From Betaproteobacteria bacterium (GTDB lineage Bacteria > Pseudomonadota > Gammaproteobacteria > Burkholderiales > Casimicrobiaceae), in NCBI GenBank assembly GCA_013298765.1, contig JAAFJA010000013.1, forward strand, positions 1-64,000: DNA of 64,000 nucleotides, in the 5' to 3' direction. Made by a program: the position numbers and the translations under genes. How positions within the stretch are numbered: the stretch's first letter is position 1; every line of letters begins with the position of its first letter. Of the stretch, positions 1 through 10,200 are shown piece by piece. The notes beneath the pieces are model-generated. The model searched no databases, had not been told where the DNA came from, and was given only the letters and a program-made list of their open reading frames with translations.

Positions 1-31
1 TTTCATGCAGTTTCGTGCACAAAACATGTCT

Positions 32-124
32 TGGCGGAGACGAAGGGATTCGAACCCTTGATGCAGCTCATCACCGCATACTCCCTTAGCAGGGGAGCAC
101 CTTCGGCCTCTCGGTCACGTCTCC
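32..124 (-). tRNA. tRNA-Ser (anticodon GCU)
   Basis: On the minus strand the sequence folds as a class II tRNA. It has a GGAGACG acceptor stem pairing with CGTCTCC, an encoded CCA tail (32-34), a long variable arm, a T loop of GGTTCGAATCC and an anticodon loop CTGCTAA giving GCU, which reads AGC/AGU serine codons. The long variable arm is what a serine tRNA should have. Its 5' end abuts copy A of the 84-bp dispersed element. Confidence 0.95.
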
Positions 125-207
125 TAGAACTTCAAATTGTAGCGCGAAAGCAATTTCTGGCTTTCGACTTAGCGTATTTCTGCCGCCCTGCCCTGATTAA
201 GTGGGGC
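124..207. repeat. 84-bp dispersed palindromic element, copy A
   Basis: The right arm GCCCTGATTAAGTGGGGC (190-207) is well conserved, TCGA lies exactly at the centre (164-167), and the left arm (124-141) is degenerate. The element fills the gap between the 5' end of tRNA-Ser and the lysC stop codon. Confidence 0.75.
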
Positions 208-208
208 G

Positions 209-1462
209 TTACGCGCTGACCTTATCGAGCTCAAATGCGCGGTGAAGCGCGCGCACTGCAAGCTCCATGTACTTATCGTCCACCAGCACGCTCGTCTTGA
301 TTTCGGACGTCGTGATCATCTGGATGTTGATGTTTTCATCGGCAAGCGCTTTGAACATCTTGGCGGCGATGCCAACATGCGAGCGCATTCCGATGCCAAC
401 GATGGAGACCTTGCAGACTTTGTCGTCGCCGACAACTTCTTTCGCGCCGATTGCGCCTTTGACTTGATTGTTCAAGACGTCCATCGCTTTTCTGAATTCG
501 TTGCGATGTACTGTGAAAGAGAAGTCGGTGGTCCCCTTTTCGCCGATGTTCTGCACGATCATGTCGATGTCGACATTTGCATCGCCCACCGGGCCAATGA
601 TTTTGTAGGCCACGCCCGGCTGATCGGGCACCCCGCGAATAGTAATTTTTGCTTCGTCGCGGTTAAACGCGATTCCAGAAACAACAGCTTGTTCCATCTT
701 TTCGTCTTCCTCAAATGTGATCAACGTGCCGCTTTTGGCTTCGACTTCAATCGGGATATCGGCATCGGTAAAACTGGAGAGCACCCGCGTGGGTACTTTG
801 TATTTGCCCGCAAACTCTACTGAGCGGATTTGCAGCACTTTGGAGCCGAGCGACGCCAGCTCAAACATTTCTTCGAACGAAATAACCTTTAGCGGTTTGG
901 CATCGGGTTCCACACGCGGATCGGTGGTGTAAATCGCGTCAACGTCGGTGTAGATCAAGCACTCGTCTGCCTTAATCGCTGCAGCAACGGCGACCGCTTG
1001 GGTGTCGGAGCCACCGCGGCCGAGTGTAGTGATATTGCCGTCGGGATCGATGCCTTGGAAGCCAGTAACGATCGGCACTTCGCCGCCATCCAGCGCCTTC
1101 AACAACATCTCGCCATTGATCTCGCTGATACGTGCTTTAGTAAATGCACTGTCGGTTTTGATGCCCGCTTGCCAACCGGTGTAGCTTCTCGATTTCACAC
1201 CCAATGATTGCAAGGCAATTGCGAGTAAGCCCACCGACACTTGTTCGCCTGTGGACGCGATTTGATCGAGTTCGCGAGGATCAGCGTTTGCCGAGACCTC
1301 TTTTGCGAGGCCGAGCAAGCGATTCGTTTCGCCCGACATCGCTGAGGGCACAACAACCACTTTGTGCCCCGCACGATGCCATTTTGCGACGCGCTCGGCG
1401 ACACTCTTGATTCGTTCGATGGAACCCATGGAGGTTCCGCCGTATTTATGGACAACTAACAT
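209..1462 (-). CDS. lysC: Aspartate kinase
   Basis: This cytoplasmic enzyme phosphorylates L-aspartate, the first committed step to lysine, threonine, methionine and diaminopimelate. The protein opens with the family signature VHKYGGTSMGS, carries the GRGGSDTQAVA substrate segment near residue 150, and ends in two ACT-like regulatory regions (about 265-417), so feedback inhibition by lysine or threonine is expected. At 417 aa it is a monofunctional aspartokinase of normal length. A longer reading frame runs 25 codons upstream, but the ATG at 1462 places the conserved motif at the N-terminus as usual. No good Shine-Dalgarno is visible before it. It stands alone, followed by the 84-bp element and tRNA-Ser. 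Confidence 0.95.
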   Translation of the reverse strand: MLVVHKYGGTSMGSIERIKSVAERVAKWHRAGHKVVVVPSAMSGETNRLLGLAKEVSANADPRELDQIASTGEQVSVGLLAIALQSLGVKSRSYTGWQAGIKTDSAFTKARISEINGEMLLKALDGGEVPIVTGFQGIDPDGNITTLGRGGSDTQAVAVAAAIKADECLIYTDVDAIYTTDPRVEPDAKPLKVISFEEMFELASLGSKVLQIRSVEFAGKYKVPTRVLSSFTDADIPIEVEAKSGTLITFEEDEKMEQAVVSGIAFNRDEAKITIRGVPDQPGVAYKIIGPVGDANVDIDMIVQNIGEKGTTDFSFTVHRNEFRKAMDVLNNQVKGAIGAKEVVGDDKVCKVSIVGIGMRSHVGIAAKMFKALADENINIQMITTSEIKTSVLVDDKYMELAVRALHRAFELDKVSA

Positions 1463-1543
1463 TTGAGTGAGGAGTGAAAGGGTGAGTAATGAGCCGCAGC
1501 AGAGGACGAGTGAGCAACGCTCACTCATCACGCGCACGGCTCA

Positions 1544-2800
1544 CTAGAGACGCTGGAATACCAGCGTGCTATTCGTCCCGCCGAATCCAAAGCTGTTGGA
1601 CATCGCAACATCGATCCGCTTTTGGCGCGCGACGTTTGGGACAAGATCAAGATCAACTGCTGGGTCTTGCTTGTGCAGGTTAATCGTGGGCGGGATCACG
1701 CCGTGGTGCAGCGCGAGCACCGAGAAAACAGCTTCGATGCCCGCAGCCGCGCCCAGTAGGTGGCCAGTCATAGATTTTGTAGAACTGACCATGAGCTTTT
1801 TCGCGTGCTCGCCGAAGGCGGCCTTGACGGCCATCGCTTCTGCCACATCGCCGAGTGGTGTGGACGTACCGTGCGCGTTCACGTATTCGACCGCGTCTGC
1901 ATTCAGCCCGGCGTTCGCGAGCGCGTTTCGCATACAGCGCCGTGCGCCATCCCCGTCCTCGCGTGGCGCGGTGATGTGGTACGCGTCCCCAGAAACGCCG
2001 TATCCGACGAGTTCGCAATAGATCTTCGCGCCGCGCTTTTTCGCATGCTCCAGCTCTTCGATAACAAGCACGCCCGCGCCTTCGCCCAAAACAAAGCCGT
2101 CGCGGTCTGCGTCCCAAGGACGGCTTGCGGCAGTGGGATCATCATTGCGAGTTGATAGCGCACGGGCGGCGTTGAATCCGCCGATACCCATTTCGCACAC
2201 AGCGGCTTCCGAACCGCCCACCACCATCACGTCGGCGTCGCCGTATTCGATTTTGCGCATGCTGTCGCCGATGCAATGATTGGCTGTGCTGCACGCGGTG
2301 ACCGTTGCGAGATTCGGCCCTTGAAGACCGTATTCGATCGAGACCAATCCGGAGATCATGTTAATGATCGAACCCGGAATGAAGAAGGGTGAAATTTTTC
2401 GCGGCCCTGCCTCTTTTACCGCCCAGCATGTCTCTTGAATCATTGGTAAACCGCCGATCCCGGAGCCGACCGCAATGCCAAACCGCTCAGGGTCTGTTTC
2501 GACCAATGCTTTGGTGATTCCGGCGTCGGCCAGCGCCTCTTTCGACGCGGCAATGCCGTAGTGAATGAAAGTATCGAAGCGGCGCGCCTCTTTCCCCGAC
2601 ATGTAGTTTGCCGGATCAAAGCCCTTGACCTCGCCAGCGATGTGCGTGGCATAGGCACTGGCGTCGAAGCGCGTGATCTTGTCGATGCCCGAGCGAGCAT
2701 GGGTGATCGCATCCCACGATGCAGCCAAACCAATACCGACGGGGCTCACGATACCCAAGCCCGTTACTACTACGCGACGTTGCCGATTCGCCATGTGCAT
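1544..2800 (-). CDS. fabF: 3-oxoacyl-[acyl-carrier-protein] synthase II
   Basis: Condensing enzyme of fatty-acid elongation, joining malonyl-ACP to a growing acyl-ACP. The Cys-His-His triad is visible in TACSTANH (Cys), NAHGTSTPLGD (His) and KSMTGHLLGAAAGIE (His), and the length of 418 aa is normal for KAS II. Two candidate ATGs lie six bases apart (2800 and 2794); the protein then reads MANRQRRVVVTG, typical of the family, and a GAAG upstream fits either. It is the last gene of the interrupted fab cluster, downstream of acpP, with a terminator-like hairpin between the two. Confidence 0.95.
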   Translation of the reverse strand: MHMANRQRRVVVTGLGIVSPVGIGLAASWDAITHARSGIDKITRFDASAYATHIAGEVKGFDPANYMSGKEARRFDTFIHYGIAASKEALADAGITKALVETDPERFGIAVGSGIGGLPMIQETCWAVKEAGPRKISPFFIPGSIINMISGLVSIEYGLQGPNLATVTACSTANHCIGDSMRKIEYGDADVMVVGGSEAAVCEMGIGGFNAARALSTRNDDPTAASRPWDADRDGFVLGEGAGVLVIEELEHAKKRGAKIYCELVGYGVSGDAYHITAPREDGDGARRCMRNALANAGLNADAVEYVNAHGTSTPLGDVAEAMAVKAAFGEHAKKLMVSSTKSMTGHLLGAAAGIEAVFSVLALHHGVIPPTINLHKQDPAVDLDLVPNVARQKRIDVAMSNSFGFGGTNSTLVFQRL

Positions 2801-2819
2801 ATCACTTCAAAAATGACCG

Positions 2820-2844
2820 AAAAAAAGGCGGCCCATCGGCCGCC
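2820..2844 (-). terminator. Rho-independent terminator or attenuator between acpP and fabF
   Basis: A 7-bp GC-only stem (GGCGGCC / GGCCGCC, 2827-2844) with a 4-nt loop is followed on the minus strand by seven U residues (2820-2826). It would end or attenuate transcripts from acpP before fabF, which could explain unequal output of the abundant carrier protein and the synthase. Confidence 0.75.
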
Positions 2845-2880
2845 TTCTTCGTAAACCCAAAAAAGGCGGAGCGCGCCGAC

Positions 2881-3117
2881 CTACTTTTTGTGGTTGTTAA
2901 TGTAGTCAATCGCGAGCTGGACAGTCGTGATTTTCTCTGCCTCTTCGTCAGGGATTTCAGTCCCAAACGCTTCTTCAAGCGCCATGACGAGTTCGACGGT
3001 GTCGAGCGAGTCAGCGCCCAGATCGTCAACAAATGACGATTCGTTTTTGATGTCTGCCTCGGCAACACCTAGTTGGTCGGCGACGATTTTTTTAACGCGT
3101 GCTTCGATATCACTCAT
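2881..3117 (-). CDS. acpP: Acyl carrier protein
   Basis: Small acidic carrier (78 aa) that holds acyl chains on a 4'-phosphopantetheine arm during fatty-acid synthesis. The attachment serine sits in the universal DSLD motif, within [16 protein letters not shown] (about residues 34-49). It is followed closely by the U-rich hairpin at 2820-2844 and then fabF; upstream, a 218-bp gap separates it from fabG. Confidence 0.97.
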   Translation of the reverse strand: MSDIEARVKKIVADQLGVAEADIKNESSFVDDLGADSLDTVELVMALEEAFGTEIPDEEAEKITTVQLAIDYINNHKK

Positions 3118-3335
3118 AGCAATCCCTGAGAATTCCTTTTATACGCGAGCCGAAGCCCGATTCGTAACATGCCACAGCAATGCGCTGGGCGATTCACGAA
3201 TTTTAACAAAGCTAATTTGAACTAGAGCCTACGCTCCAGCGACTCGCATTTCGTGGCATAACTTCTACTAACTTCGTGCAAGCGGCGATTAAACACCTGC
3301 TTCAAACGATACCTTGCTATGTCGCGCCCCTCGCT

Positions 3336-4076
3336 TTAAGCGAAATACATGCCGCCGTTCACATGAATCGTGGTTCCTGTAACGTAACTTGCACCATCTT
3401 CGCAGAGAAATTTCACCGCGTGGGCGATGTCGTCCGGCGTTCCCAAACGACCCGCCGGAATCATTTCAACGAGCTTCGTACGCTGCGCTTCAGGCAGCGC
3501 TTGCGTCATGTCGGTGTCGATGAAACCAGGCGCTACCAAGTTCACGGTGATGTTGCGCGAACCCAATTCAGCGGCGAGTGATTTGGTCAAACCAATCAAT
3601 CCCGCCTTCGCTGCAGCGTAATTCACCTGTCCGGCGTTGCCCATTGAGCCGACCACCGAGCCAATGTTCACGATGCGACCAAAGCGCGCTTTCATCATCG
3701 CACGGCTCACGGCGCGACTTAAACGAAACACGCTTTTCAGATTGGTGTCCATCACGGCATCCCAATCCTCGTCTTTCATGCGCATCAGCAGCGTGTCGCG
3801 CGTGATCCCCGCGTTATTCACGAGAATCGCAACCGCGCCCTCCTTCGCTTCGATGTCTTTGAGCGCGGCGTCAATCGCCGTCGCGTCGGTCACATTCAAT
3901 ACGATACCCCTGCCTGAGCCCGCGCCAACCGAACTTAGCGCAGCAGAGATTTTGTCCGCCCCCTCCTGCGAGGTCGCCGTGCCGACGACTTTGGCGCCCG
4001 CTTCCGCAAGCGATTTCGCGATGGCGGCGCCGATGCCGCGCGTCGCACCGGTCACAAGGCACACTTTGTCTTTCAT
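3336..4076 (-). CDS. fabG: 3-oxoacyl-[acyl-carrier-protein] reductase
   Basis: NADPH-dependent short-chain dehydrogenase that reduces 3-oxoacyl-ACP in each elongation cycle. Visible are the Rossmann motif GATRGIG near the N-terminus, NNAG (about 87-90), the serine in NIGSVVG, the YAAAK pair, and the C-terminal VTGTTIHVNGG. At 246 aa it is a standard FabG. A purine-rich AAGGGTGAGAG stands before the ATG. In related genomes fabD normally lies directly upstream; here about 11 kb of unrelated genes separate the two. Confidence 0.95.
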   Translation of the reverse strand: MKDKVCLVTGATRGIGAAIAKSLAEAGAKVVGTATSQEGADKISAALSSVGAGSGRGIVLNVTDATAIDAALKDIEAKEGAVAILVNNAGITRDTLLMRMKDEDWDAVMDTNLKSVFRLSRAVSRAMMKARFGRIVNIGSVVGSMGNAGQVNYAAAKAGLIGLTKSLAAELGSRNITVNLVAPGFIDTDMTQALPEAQRTKLVEMIPAGRLGTPDDIAHAVKFLCEDGASYVTGTTIHVNGGMYFA

Positions 4077-4212
4077 CGTCTCTCACCCTTCTTCTGTTCA
4101 AGTTCACGCCGCATGCGGCGATTGAATGAACAGAATTAGAGCATGCGGCTTGTAGCGACGCCTCGTTTCGCCGATTCGCCAAGAAAGCAGTCCGCGCTGA
4201 AGCGCGCTCACA

Positions 4213-6840
4213 TCAAGGATTCACGCAGGCCACATCGCTGCACTTCAACACCAGTAGGTCAAAGTTGCTCGTTTTGTTCACGACAATCACGGGTTTGCCA
4301 TCGGTCGAGACTTTCATGGGCACGTAGTATCGGTTCACGTTGTCTACGCTGTTGATCGTCGTGATCGTAGTGCCAGAGCTGCAACTGGCGTTGCTACATT
4401 TAGCTACTTTCAACCGCCCGATAAGGCCGTCGGCATAGGCGATCACAGGCAATCCATCGCTAGAGATCGCAATCGCGCTTTGTAGACCGTCCTGCGTGAT
4501 CGTGTTGTCGACGACGGTTGAGGTGTTACCACTACTACAACTGGCGTTGCCACATTTGGTCACTTTCAGATTAGGGCTGTAGTGGCTAATGACAGGTCTA
4601 CCGTCCGCGGGTACGGCGATGGAGGTGCCGACGCCCGGGGTCCCCACGTTGTCGACGAGGGTGATCGTATTGCCAAACACGCAATCGGCACTGCTGCATT
4701 TGACGACCTTCAGACCGGTTGGGAACACGTTATAGCTAATCACCGGGAACCCATCTGCTGAAACGGCGATGGACGTGTCGCCACCGACGTTGCCCACGCT
4801 GTCCACGGTGGTGATCGTATTGCCGCTACTGCAACTGGCGTTGCCGCATTTAGCCACCTTCAGGTCGTCATTGGTGTTGTCGTAATAACTGATTACCGGC
4901 AATCCATCAGCCGGCACCACGATCGACGTATAAAAACCGACGTTGAACACGCTATCGACAGTAGTAATCGTATTGCCGCTACTGCAACTCGCGTTGCCGC
5001 ATTTGGCCACCTTCAGGTCTTGATTGGTACTGTCGAGGTAACTGATAATCGGGAGCCCGTCTGGAGGCACGACCACAGAGTTGTACCCACCGACGGAGCC
5101 GACACTATCGACGGTAGTCACTGTGTTGCCCGCACTGCAACTCGCGTTGCCACATTTGGCTACCACAAGGTTTGATGTGGCTGGATCGAAAAAGCTAATC
5201 ACCGGCAGCCCATCGGCGGGTAGCGCAAGTGCGGTATAGCCCAACGAGGATAGGCCTAAATTGGCGAGCACCGAGACGGAGGGCGGAGTCGAAACACATG
5301 CAACAGTACCGCCAGCGCCGACTTGAAGCGTCTGTCCAGCGAAGCAACTAGCGGGTATCGTTAGCCCGGGCGACGCACACACCCACGCGGATCCGTTCCA
5401 CTTAATGATCTGATCGGTCGTACAGGCCGTGGTCGGCAGCAATTGAGTTGCTGCGAGGCTCACCGTTCCCGTAGACGTTATCGGGCCGCCGCTCAGCCCC
5501 GGCCCTGTCGCGACGCTGGTAACGCCGCCCGCGCCAGAAGCATCCGCCGCGCACGCCCAAGCTGTGCCATTCCATTTTGCGACTTCACCGTTCGCGCATG
5601 CAGTCGTCGGCAGCAATTGTGTTGAAGCAAGATTCACCGTGCCCGATGATGTGATGGGCCCGCCGGTCAAACCGGGCCCGGTGGCTACGTTCGTCACCAC
5701 AGCCGGCGTGACGCATTCCCAAAGGTTTAGCGTGTTGTTGAAGCGCGTGAATTGACCATTGGCACAGGTTTGCGGCAGCCTGAATGACGGGGCGATGGAG
5801 AGCGTTCCGCTAGTCGTAACGGGCCCGCCGTTGATTCCGATGCCCGCACCAACGCTCGTGACCGTACCGCCGCCGCCATTATCTGTAGCGCACTCCCAAA
5901 GCTGGGTGTTGCTGTTGTACTTGGCGATCTGTCCATCGACGCAGCTTTGCGGGAGGCGGAATGGGTTGGCGATTGAAAGCGTTCCAGTCGCCGTGATTGG
6001 CCCGCCGGACAATCCAGTGCCCGAGGCTACATTGGTGACGGTTCCGGTGCCGCCAACCGCCTCGGTAGCGCAAAGCCAGGCGCTGCCGTTCCACTTGGGA
6101 ATCTGATTGTTCGCACAGGCCGTGGTCGGTAAAAGTTGTGTGGCCGCTAGGCCGATCGTACCGCTCGTCGTGACCGGGCCTCCTGTGAGCCCAACGCCAG
6201 TCGCCACGTTAGTCACAGTGCCGCTGCCGCCCGTTGTATCCGTCTGACACGTCACGGTGCCGTCAGCGGCGATTGCACGAATGCTCGAACCCACTGCGCA
6301 CGTACCACTCACGCGACTCTGAATGACGGCGGTGTTCACGGCAATCGTGCCGCTTCCGGTAATGATGCCGCCGGTGAGCCCCGAGCCTGCCGTGATGCTG
6401 GTGACCGTTCCACCCGTCGCCCCACAACCGGAAAGAAGGAAGCTTTGCACTGCTGCGGGCGTGTTACGTGTTCCGCTGCCAAGCGCTACCCCATTCGTGA
6501 GCGCATCACCCGAGAAACCCGCGAGCTTGCGCGAGATGATGGTGGCGTCGGCCACCGTCATCGTGGGGTTTCCGGTGATGTTAAGGCCGCAGGAAGGGCA
6601 AGTGATGGCGGCCTCTACGATGGGGGCGTCTACCGCGTTAATGCCGGTGCTCGCCACCAGCGGTGCCCCAGTGATGCCTAGGGCGTATCGCGTGAGGATC
6701 AAGCCCTCCACCGCAAGCGATGAATTGCCATCGTCGAACGGGCATACCTGCCCGTGGCTCGACGGAACAATTAATGAAAACACGCTGGCTGCAATAAGCG
6801 CCAACAATGAACTAAATCGTGTTGAACTTACAAACGACAT
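4213..6840 (-). CDS. Large exported repeat protein with dockerin-like head and propeller-like tail (paralogue 1)
   Basis: Function not recognised. The 875-aa product begins with a signal peptide (MSFVSSTRFSS to about SSHGQ) and then a cysteine-bounded dockerin-like module (about 31-140, CPFDDGNSSLAVEGLILTRY to FLLSGC). Six stalk repeats of about 57 aa follow, with the pattern GTVTNVATGVGLTGGPVTTSG, similar in style to tail-fibre or adhesin stalks. The C-terminal third holds seven units of about 43 aa built on DGLPVISYYD...LKVAKCGNASC, each with a CX4C cysteine pair, which suggests a seven-bladed beta-propeller. A GGGGTGA precedes the ATG. Long stretches are nearly identical in DNA to the next gene, pointing to duplication and gene conversion. 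Confidence 0.75.
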   Translation of the reverse strand: MSFVSSTRFSSLLALIAASVFSLIVPSSHGQVCPFDDGNSSLAVEGLILTRYALGITGAPLVASTGINAVDAPIVEAAITCPSCGLNITGNPTMTVADATIISRKLAGFSGDALTNGVALGSGTRNTPAAVQSFLLSGCGATGGTVTSITAGSGLTGGIITGSGTIAVNTAVIQSRVSGTCAVGSSIRAIAADGTVTCQTDTTGGSGTVTNVATGVGLTGGPVTTSGTIGLAATQLLPTTACANNQIPKWNGSAWLCATEAVGGTGTVTNVASGTGLSGGPITATGTLSIANPFRLPQSCVDGQIAKYNSNTQLWECATDNGGGGTVTSVGAGIGINGGPVTTSGTLSIAPSFRLPQTCANGQFTRFNNTLNLWECVTPAVVTNVATGPGLTGGPITSSGTVNLASTQLLPTTACANGEVAKWNGTAWACAADASGAGGVTSVATGPGLSGGPITSTGTVSLAATQLLPTTACTTDQIIKWNGSAWVCASPGLTIPASCFAGQTLQVGAGGTVACVSTPPSVSVLANLGLSSLGYTALALPADGLPVISFFDPATSNLVVAKCGNASCSAGNTVTTVDSVGSVGGYNSVVVPPDGLPIISYLDSTNQDLKVAKCGNASCSSGNTITTVDSVFNVGFYTSIVVPADGLPVISYYDNTNDDLKVAKCGNASCSSGNTITTVDSVGNVGGDTSIAVSADGFPVISYNVFPTGLKVVKCSSADCVFGNTITLVDNVGTPGVGTSIAVPADGRPVISHYSPNLKVTKCGNASCSSGNTSTVVDNTITQDGLQSAIAISSDGLPVIAYADGLIGRLKVAKCSNASCSSGTTITTINSVDNVNRYYVPMKVSTDGKPVIVVNKTSNFDLLVLKCSDVACVNP

Positions 6841-6940
6841 TTCTCACCCCTGTTTGATTCGCTTGCGGCGGCGGCTTTGAGGCGGCCGCTCGCGACGCAT
6901 ATACAAGTCAGCTTGTGCGCGTAATCGATCACGATCCAAA

Positions 6941-6973
6941 GCCATACGAATTCCTATGGAAAACTCAGACACC
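6941..6973 (-). promoter_or_regulatory. ECF-like bipartite promoter motif upstream of paralogue 1
   Basis: Read on the minus strand: GGTGTCTGAGTT, 12 bases, then TCGTATGGC. The same layout occurs upstream of paralogue 2 and of the small exported protein at 10719. The CGTA in the second half resembles the -10 of many ECF-sigma promoters. It lies about 100 bp before the start codon at 6840. Confidence 0.5.
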
Positions 6974-7245
6974 GGTGAGCAAATATTTTTTGCTTCGATG
7001 CAGAGCTAACGAATGCGTGAACTAGCGACTTTTCCGTTAGGCAACATACGTAGAGCCGATGTTAAGCGTAAGCGCGTGGTACCGATTACATGGCAAACTC
7101 TATCTTCCGTCACCGCTCACCCTTTTCATGATTAAGTTCATGCCGCCGATGGCGCAACAGTAAACGAAATTACAGTATCGGGCGCGCAGCGAAGTCGTTC
7201 CTAGATTGGCGCTGCGTCCGCGACGCGGTTTCCGATCCGGTCAAA
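6974..7245. other. Intergenic stretch between the two repeat-protein genes
   Basis: No gene was recognised. It holds a short inverted repeat, GCAAATATTTTTTGC (6979-6993), directly upstream of the promoter-like motif at 6941-6973. The remainder is the 3' flank of paralogue 2, with no clear terminator. Confidence 0.5.
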
Positions 7246-10200
7246 TCAATGCCCCACGCAACCCACATTGGTGCACTTCACCAGCAAGTAGTCAAAGCTG
7301 CTTCCCGACTTGAAGAGCGCGATAACGGGGTTACCATCGGCGGACAGTTTCATGGGCACGTAATATTGTCTGACGTTATCTACGCTGTTGATGGTCGTGA
7401 TCGTGTTACCAGCGCTGCAACTGCCGCTACCACATTTGGCCACTTTCGCGCGCCCGGTCACGCCGTCGGCATAGCTAATCACGGGAAATCCATCGGTGGA
7501 TATCGCAATGGAGGTTGCGTAGCCGTTCAACGTGATCGTGTTGTCCACCGTGAACTGCGTATTGCCACTGCTGCAATTGGCGCTGCCGCATCTGACCACT
7601 GTTAGGGCCGGGGTGTAGTAGCTGATTATTGGAAAACCACTCGGAGGTACCACGATCCCCGTGCCGTTTCGTGCGAGCCCACCATCGACTGTGATGATGG
7701 TATTGCTAGCGTTGCAACTGGCATTGCCGCATTTCAGTACCTTGAGGCCTAGGCTACCCACATAGCTGATTACGGGGAAGCCATCTGCCGACACGGCGAT
7801 GGAAATATCGCTGCCAACATCGCCCGCAGTATCCACAGCGGTGATCGTATTGCCCGAGCTGCAACTGGCGTTGCCGCATTTGACCACCTTAAGATCCTGA
7901 TTGGTTTCGTCACGATAACTAATGATCGGAAGCCCGTCGAGCGGCACCACGATTGAGTTGTAACGACCGACGGCACCTGCGCTATCGACGGTGGTAATTG
8001 TGTTCCCGCTACCGCAACTGGCGTTGCCGCATTTCGCCACTTTTAGGTCCGCATTGAGGCCGCTGTAATCTATGTAACTGATGATCGGAAATCCGTCATT
8101 TGCAATCGCTACGGAGTTGTACTCACCGACGTCGAAGCCCACACCGTCGACGGTCGTCACTGTGTTCCCTGAGTTGCAACTAGGGTTGCCACATTTGAGT
8201 AACTTCAGGTCGTCCAGGGTCGGGTCGTAAAAACTAATCACGGGCAGTCCGTCGGGAGGTATCGCGAGGGAGCTATTGCCAATCGAATTCGTGGTTAGAT
8301 CGGCGAGCACAGCAATCGACGGTGGTATCGACCCGCATCCAACAATTGTTCCGCCAACGCCAATTTGAAGCACCTGTCCGGCGACGCATCCACCCGGTAA
8401 CGTCACCGCGGGCGGAGCACACACCCAGGCCGCTCCGTTCCATTTAATGATCTGATCGGTGGAGCATACGCTCGTCGGCAATAATTGCGTCGGCGCGAGG
8501 CTTACCGTTCCCGTAGACGTTATCGGGCCGCCGCTCAGCCCCGGCCCGGTGGCAACGCTCGTTACGGTACCCGCACCAGACGCCGCTGCCGCGCACGCCC
8601 AAGCGGTGCCATTCCATTTTGCGATTTCACCGTTCGCGCATGCGGTCGTCGGCAGCAATTGTGTTGAAGCGAGGTTCACCGTGCCTGTTGAAGTGATCGG
8701 TCCGCCGGTCAAACCGGGGCCGGTGCCTACATTCGTCACCACAGCCGGCGTGACGCATTCCCAAAGATTTAGCGTGTTGTTGAAGCGCGTGAATTGACCA
8801 TTGGCACAGGTTTGCGGCAGCCTGAATGACGGCGCGATGGCGAGCGTTCCGCTGGTGGTAACAGGCCCGCCGTTGAGTCCGATACCCGCACCAACGCTCG
8901 TGACCGTGCCGCCGCCGCCATTGTCTGTAGCGCACTCCCAAAGCTGGGTGTTGCTGTTGTACTTGGCGATCTGTCCATCGACGCAGCTTTGCGGGAGGCG
9001 GAATGGGTTGGCGATTGAAAGCGTTCCAGTCGCCGTGATTGGCCCGCCGGACAATCCAGTGCCCGAGGCTACATTGGTGACGGTTCCGGTGCCGCCAACC
9101 GCCTCGGTAGCGCAAAGCCAGGCGCTGCCGTTCCACTTGGGAATCTGATTATTAGCACAGGCCGTGGTCGGCAAAAGCTGTGTGGCGGCTAGGCCGATCG
9201 TACCGCTAGTCGTGACCGGGCCTCCTGTGAGCCCAACGCCGGTCGCCACGTTAGTCACCGTGCCGGAACCACCCGTTGTGTCGGTTTGACACGTGACGGT
9301 GCCGTCCACCGCGATGGCGCGAATGCTGGAACCTACGGCGCAACTCGCGCTGACGCGGCGCTGCAAATAGGTAGTGTCAGCGGAGATCGTTCCAGTGGTT
9401 GTTACCGGCCCTCCAGTGAGCCCGAGCCCGGTCGTGACGTTGGTCACCGTGCCGCCACCGCCATTGTCCGCCGCGCATTCCCAGAGCTGCGTGGTCGTGT
9501 TGTATTTGGCGAGCTGGCCGTTGGCGCAACTTTGCGGCAGGCGGAATGGGTCAGCGATGGAAAGCGTTCCCGTCGCAATGATCGGCCCACCGGTGAGCCC
9601 GGTGCCCGAGGCCACGTTAGTCACCGTGCCGCTGCCTCCACCCGTATCGGTTTGACAGGTCACGGTACCGTCAGCCGCTATCGCACGAATGCTCGATCCC
9701 ACCGCACAACTGGCGCTTACGCGGCGTTGCAGGTAGTTCGTATCGGCTGCGATCGTGCCAGTCGAGGTCACCGGCCCCCCGGTGAGCCCCAAGCCAGTAG
9801 CGACGTTGGTCACGGTACCCGTACCCCCCGACGTATCCGTCTGACATGTGACGCTGCCGTCGGCGGCGATGGCGCGAATGCTGGAGCCCACCACACACGT
9901 ACCACTCACGCGATTCTGAATGACGGCGGTGTTCACGGCAATCGTGCCGCTTCCGGTAATGGTGCCGCCGGTGAGCCCCGAGCCTGCTGTGATGCTGGTG
10001 ACGGTACCGCCTGTAGCGCCGCATCCAGAGAGCAGGAAGCTTTGCACGGCGGCTGGCGTGTTGCGCGTGCCGCTGCCGAGCGCGACGCCGTTGGTGAGCG
10101 CGTCTCCCGAGAACCCCGCGAGCTTTCGTGAAATGATGGTGGCGTCGGCCACGGTCAGCGTGGGATTACCAGTGATGTTGAGCCCACAGCTGGGACAGTT

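Noticed and set aside
3211-3300. A degenerate 84-bp element between acpP and fabG
   Set aside because: GCTAATTTGAACTAGAGC and a nearby TCGT resemble the pattern, but the right arm is off by about five bases and lacks GCCC/GGGC.
9286-10131. A 281-codon plus-strand open frame opposite the large repeat protein
   Set aside because: Antisense shadow of the repeats; composition is Arg/Gly-rich and periodic in step with the real gene.
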